The notes under the pieces are model-generated. The model worked only from the letters and a program-made list of their open reading frames with translations, searched no databases and was not told the origin of the DNA. Of a stretch of DNA of 9,843 bases, positions 7,032-9,843 are shown one piece after another. Source of the stretch: Prolixibacteraceae bacterium (GTDB lineage: Bacteria; Bacteroidota; Bacteroidia; Bacteroidales; Prolixibacteraceae); assembly GCA_003450125.1 (NCBI GenBank), contig DMFR01000332.1, positions 11,721-21,563 on the forward strand. Direction: 5' to 3'. Within the stretch, counting starts at the first letter, position 1. Each line of letters opens with the position of its first letter. A program made the translations under genes and the position numbers.

Positions 7032-8219
7032 TTAATGGATGACCGCTTCTCCTTCTATTTCGATCAATAATTCAGGCCGGCAGACATCTGCTACCACAAA
7101 AGCAATATGAACCTCTGGAAAGTGTTTCCTGCAGATTTCCTTCACCTGTGGAATGTGGCTTTTATGTTTTATATATGCCCGCAAATATTTGAGTGTAACC
7201 TTTCCACTACAGTCAATTCCGTAGTTATGCAGATTCTCGGGAGAAATTAATCTTTGAATATTTTGGATAGTCATTTCTGTCTGTTGTTTGATACAGCTTT
7301 GCTCACTGCTTAATTCCCCGGTAATTGCAGCCGTTCCTGAAACAAACAACCATTTGCCTTCAGGGGTGATTAACACTTTTGCACGTTCAAATTTAGGGGT
7401 GGTTTTGCAAAAGTCGATCATTGCGCTGTTTTCTGCCAATACCTCTTCTGAATAATTATAAGCATCATGTTGGACGGGATTTTTCACCCCGATGATTGAA
7501 CTTTTACTGTCTAACTTTGCGGCAATAAAGTCGATGGTAATGCCTCCAAAGTCCATTCCAATGCCTGTAGCGGCTGGAAAACCATTCTCGAAATTGGACA
7601 GTTGATAGAATTTAGTCCTGACATCGTTGAATATCTGGTAATGCTGACTGACTGAATTGTTATAATCGGCATGTGCAGTTATCTTTTCGATATAATTCCA
7701 TTGGCGAATAATATCTGAAAACTCCATCTCCTCTTCTAAAAGAATATTTTGTAAAAGTTCAAAAGCAGTTGTGCTTTGCTGTAAGATACAATTCGATTCC
7801 TTGTTCTCACTAAGTCCTGCAGCGACAATCATTTTCATAGCATTGCGCTGGATGACAAGCCATGAGGCGGCATCATTCTGTTTAAAGGTAAGCTCCCCGG
7901 GTTTTAATCCTTCAATACAGACGATTTCAACAATTAAAGACCCATTGTCAGGGAGTTGGGCAATAATTGAAGTAGGAGGAACCTTCTCAAAAAAAAGTTT
8001 TGCACATGCAAATAATTTTCGTTTGTTTTGATGGTATTCTGAATTGGACTTGGAAGAGATAAAAATAGTTTGTCGAATAACAGAATGTTGAGTTAAATTT
8101 ACAGTGCTTTCAGCATATTGTTTGTAACAATCGGCCAATTTTTCTGAAAGGGTTGTTCCAGCTTCCGGTGAAAAGCACAAATTATTTAATACTAAACCAT
8201 TTACAGCGAAATGAGGCAT
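7032..8219 (-). CDS. RidA-fold, chorismatase-like two-domain protein
   Basis: From the ATG at 8219 this is a 395-aa protein starting MPHFAVNGLV. An ORF start 32 codons further up exists but would run through the divergent intergenic DNA and lacks conserved-looking sequence. The carboxy half resembles the RidA (YjgF) fold as used by chorismatases such as FkbO, Hyg5 and XanB2: FPAATGIGMDFGG (214-226), a NPVQHDAYNYS block (247-257), LFVSGTAAITGE (291-302) and ADVCRPELLIEIEG (377-390), with the terminal Glu-rich strand typical of the fold. The amino half (about 45-104) looks like a divergent RidA-like unit (VIRQTIFIS, TSIIAQLP, IVEIVCIEG). Chorismatases split chorismate into pyruvate and a dihydroxycyclohexadiene or hydroxybenzoate. 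Its place ahead of chorismate-using menF fits, but substrate and activity are inferred. It could be a catalytically altered relative or a generic RidA-like protein. Confidence 0.7.
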   Translation of the reverse strand: MPHFAVNGLVLNNLCFSPEAGTTLSEKLADCYKQYAESTVNLTQHSVIRQTIFISSKSNSEYHQNKRKLFACAKLFFEKVPPTSIIAQLPDNGSLIVEIVCIEGLKPGELTFKQNDAASWLVIQRNAMKMIVAAGLSENKESNCILQQSTTAFELLQNILLEEEMEFSDIIRQWNYIEKITAHADYNNSVSQHYQIFNDVRTKFYQLSNFENGFPAATGIGMDFGGITIDFIAAKLDSKSSIIGVKNPVQHDAYNYSEEVLAENSAMIDFCKTTPKFERAKVLITPEGKWLFVSGTAAITGELSSEQSCIKQQTEMTIQNIQRLISPENLHNYGIDCSGKVTLKYLRAYIKHKSHIPQVKEICRKHFPEVHIAFVVADVCRPELLIEIEGEAVIH

Positions 8220-8288
8220 TGATGCTTTGTTTCTTGAGTTAAAATTGAGTTTGTAAAAATATAAAAATATTGTAGCGATACTTTTACC
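8220..8288. promoter_or_regulatory. Divergent AT-rich intergenic region
   Basis: These 69 bp separate the start codons of the chorismatase-like gene (minus) and the membrane protein gene (plus), so promoters for both directions must lie here or inside the flanking genes. The central part is very AT-rich (around 8241-8271). Near matches to TAnnTTTG occur on each strand (TAAAATTG at 8240-8247 plus; TATATTTT within 8255-8264 minus), each with one mismatch and no well-placed -33 TTTG. No palindromic operator is evident. Confidence 0.4.
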
Positions 8289-9843
8289 ATGAAATTTAAA
8301 ATTCTCAATCTCCAAAATTTATTCATCCTTCTCACTGTACTGGTGCTTTGGGGCATTACGGCCATCAAAATAGAACCCCTGATGCATTATCATTTTCAGC
8401 AAATGGGATTCCTTACCAGTTTTGAGTTCTTCAAAAACTATTCGGTGTATCCGGGTGGACTTTCAGATTACCTGGCTGAATTCATCTCCCAATTTTTTTC
8501 TTTTAACTTTTTTGGAAGTTTTCTTATTGTCGCAGTTGCTTCCTTGCAGGGTCTTATTGCTGTTGATCTGGTAACCCGACTTGTGGGTAAAGGCCGGATG
8601 GCCTATTCTATCTTCGCCCTGGTGGCCTTATTTGGCGTAATGGTCCTGTGTGATTACAGGTACCCTTATTATGCGAGCATCAGGCTGCTGTCTGCATTTG
8701 TTTTTACATGGGCCTATTACTTTATCAACAAAAAATATCCCAAACAGAGCCTCTTTTGCTGGCCTGTCCTGGCCTTACTCCTTTTTTACCTGGCAGGCGG
8801 CCCTGCCTTGTTTGTTTATACCCTTTCCACGACTGCTATTTTAATATACACCGCGAAGACAAAAACCTGGATGAAAGTCATCCCTGTATTTTTACTATTT
8901 GCCGGAATAGTTCCCTACCTGGGGTATAAATTCTTATTTCAACAGTCCCTGGGAAACCTTTACCGCATTATTACTGTCAAACCTCCTGAATTACTGGCTT
9001 ACTCCACTTTCTACCAGTTAATTGCCTATTATACCCTTTTGCCCCTCATCCTATTTCTCTTTTTATTCCTTGTCAAAAGTCCTGAAAAAGAAGAAGTCAT
9101 AAAACTCAAAAAGGGAAAAGCCGCCCCTAAAGTAAGCTTTTATAAAAAGCCTTATTTTTCACTTTACCTTCAGGTGGCTGTAGTGGCCTTGCTGGGTGGG
9201 TTCCTTTTTATGCAATCACACAGCACTTTCAAAAAGAATATCTTAAAGATTGAATATTTCGCCGAAACTGAACAATGGATCAAAGTCATTAAAATGGCAG
9301 AAGAGATCGACATCTATGATTTCAGGGCCAATTTCCAGATTAACCGTGCCTATGCCCATTTAGGGCAGCTTCCAGAAAGACTGTTTGATTACCCTCAAAT
9401 ACTGGGAGTCAATGGATTGTTCTATGACAATTCAAACATTAACGGCAGTTTTACAATGCCCAACAGCGATCTGTATTTTGATCTTGGCTTTATGAGCGAA
9501 TCGCAACGCTGGGCTTTCGAGGGCCAAACCTTAATGCCCAATAGCCCTAGAATATTAAAGCGATTGATCATGATCAATCTCATCAACCGAAAGTACCAGC
9601 TGGCCGGGGAGTTTCTCTCCGTGCTGGATCAAAACATGCTGTGTCATGACTGGGTGAGTAAATACCAGAAGTATGTTTCCGATACTACTTTGACCAACAC
9701 AGACCCCTTGATCAGGGAAAAACGCCGGTTCAATCCGCAAACCAACTATGTGCATATTGAACCCCTGGAGGATCTTAAACTATTGTTCGACACCAATAAA
9801 GAGAATAGTTTTGCCTACAATTATGGTTCATCCCAGAAATGCG
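8289..9843 (+). CDS. Large multi-pass membrane protein with TPR-like tail (partial, 3' end outside window)
   Basis: An uninterrupted frame runs from the ATG at 8289 to the window edge, giving 518 complete codons without a stop. The protein begins with hydrophobic segment 9-26, an external-looking loop, then further membrane segments near 74-98, 106-121, 132-147, 157-188 (one or two helices), 197-215, 240-262 and 292-309. A basic linker (264-288, EKEEVIKLKKGKAAPK) precedes the last helix. From about 310 it is soluble, with helical repeat character recalling tetratricopeptide repeats (EYFAETEQWIKVIKMAEEI, then NRAYAHLGQLPERLF). The layout resembles uncharacterised Bacteroidales membrane proteins, which I recall as the DUF6057 family, though I cannot verify the name. 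Function is unknown. It is transcribed away from the men run and need not relate to it. Two plus-strand ORFs and one minus-strand ORF inside it are shadows. Confidence 0.85.
   Translation, partial: MKFKILNLQNLFILLTVLVLWGITAIKIEPLMHYHFQQMGFLTSFEFFKNYSVYPGGLSDYLAEFISQFFSFNFFGSFLIVAVASLQGLIAVDLVTRLVGKGRMAYSIFALVALFGVMVLCDYRYPYYASIRLLSAFVFTWAYYFINKKYPKQSLFCWPVLALLLFYLAGGPALFVYTLSTTAILIYTAKTKTWMKVIPVFLLFAGIVPYLGYKFLFQQSLGNLYRIITVKPPELLAYSTFYQLIAYYTLLPLILFLFLFLVKSPEKEEVIKLKKGKAAPKVSFYKKPYFSLYLQVAVVALLGGFLFMQSHSTFKKNILKIEYFAETEQWIKVIKMAEEIDIYDFRANFQINRAYAHLGQLPERLFDYPQILGVNGLFYDNSNINGSFTMPNSDLYFDLGFMSESQRWAFEGQTLMPNSPRILKRLIMINLINRKYQLAGEFLSVLDQNMLCHDWVSKYQKYVSDTTLTNTDPLIREKRRFNPQTNYVHIEPLEDLKLLFDTNKENSFAYNYGSSQKC

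Noticed and set aside
8220..8315. 32-residue amino-terminal extension of the chorismatase-like protein
   Set aside because: It would cover the whole divergent intergenic region and overlap the start of the membrane protein gene. The added residues look like translated AT-rich DNA.
8650..8929. Two overlapping plus-strand ORFs inside the membrane protein gene
   Set aside because: They are out-of-frame shadows; the main frame is open for 518 codons with coherent membrane helices.
9555..9755. Minus-strand 66-codon ORF
   Set aside because: It is antisense to the soluble tail of the membrane protein and has no supporting motifs or neighbours.
1..9843. CRISPR arrays, tRNA or rRNA genes, insertion sequences
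   Set aside because: No regularly spaced repeats, no tRNA-like arms with a TTCGA-type loop in non-coding DNA, and no transposase or integrase were seen; nearly all DNA is coding.

Overview
The window looks like a chromosomal segment of a Bacteroidota (Bacteroidetes) bacterium. The menaquinone genes are packed in the order menF-menD-...-menB-menA, start codons lack clear Shine-Dalgarno sequences, one intergenic region carries a Bacteroidota-type TAnnTTTG box, and the right-hand gene resembles large membrane proteins known from Bacteroidales. Genus-level placement is not possible from this sequence alone.

Layout from left to right: (1) positions 2-133 on the plus strand, the last 43 codons of an unidentified gene that converges on menA. 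(2) Positions 158-8219 on the minus strand, one long co-directional run. In transcription order it reads: a two-domain RidA/chorismatase-like protein (8219-7032), a hotdog thioesterase of the MenI/PaaI type (6967-6530), isochorismate synthase menF (6540-5416), menD (5429-3738), a three-ORF AT-rich block (3730-1897), menB (1896-1072) and menA (1069-158). (3) A 69-bp divergent intergenic region at 8220-8288. (4) Positions 8289-9843 on the plus strand, a large multi-pass membrane protein cut off by the window edge.

The men genes cover most of the route from chorismate to demethylmenaquinone: chorismate to isochorismate (MenF), to SEPHCHC (MenD), ring closure to DHNA-CoA (MenB), hydrolysis to DHNA (hotdog enzyme) and prenylation (MenA). 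MenC, MenE and a MenH candidate are not seen here. The leading gene may also act on chorismate or a related compound, but that is inference from fold resemblance and position.

The most unusual region is 1897-3730, between menD and menB. It holds an unknown 199-aa protein, a 281-aa protein of the agmatine deiminase/peptidyl-arginine deiminase superfamily with all expected catalytic residues, and an unknown 130-aa domain. The three ORFs are chained by two identical TAATG stop/start overlaps. Hand-counted rows here have about 25-30% G+C, against about 52% in sampled menB and menD rows. The third ORF has no stop codon of its own and reads in frame into menB, so MenB could be made as a 404-aa fusion, as the normal 274-aa enzyme, or as both. 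This looks like an acquired gene set lodged in a core metabolic operon.
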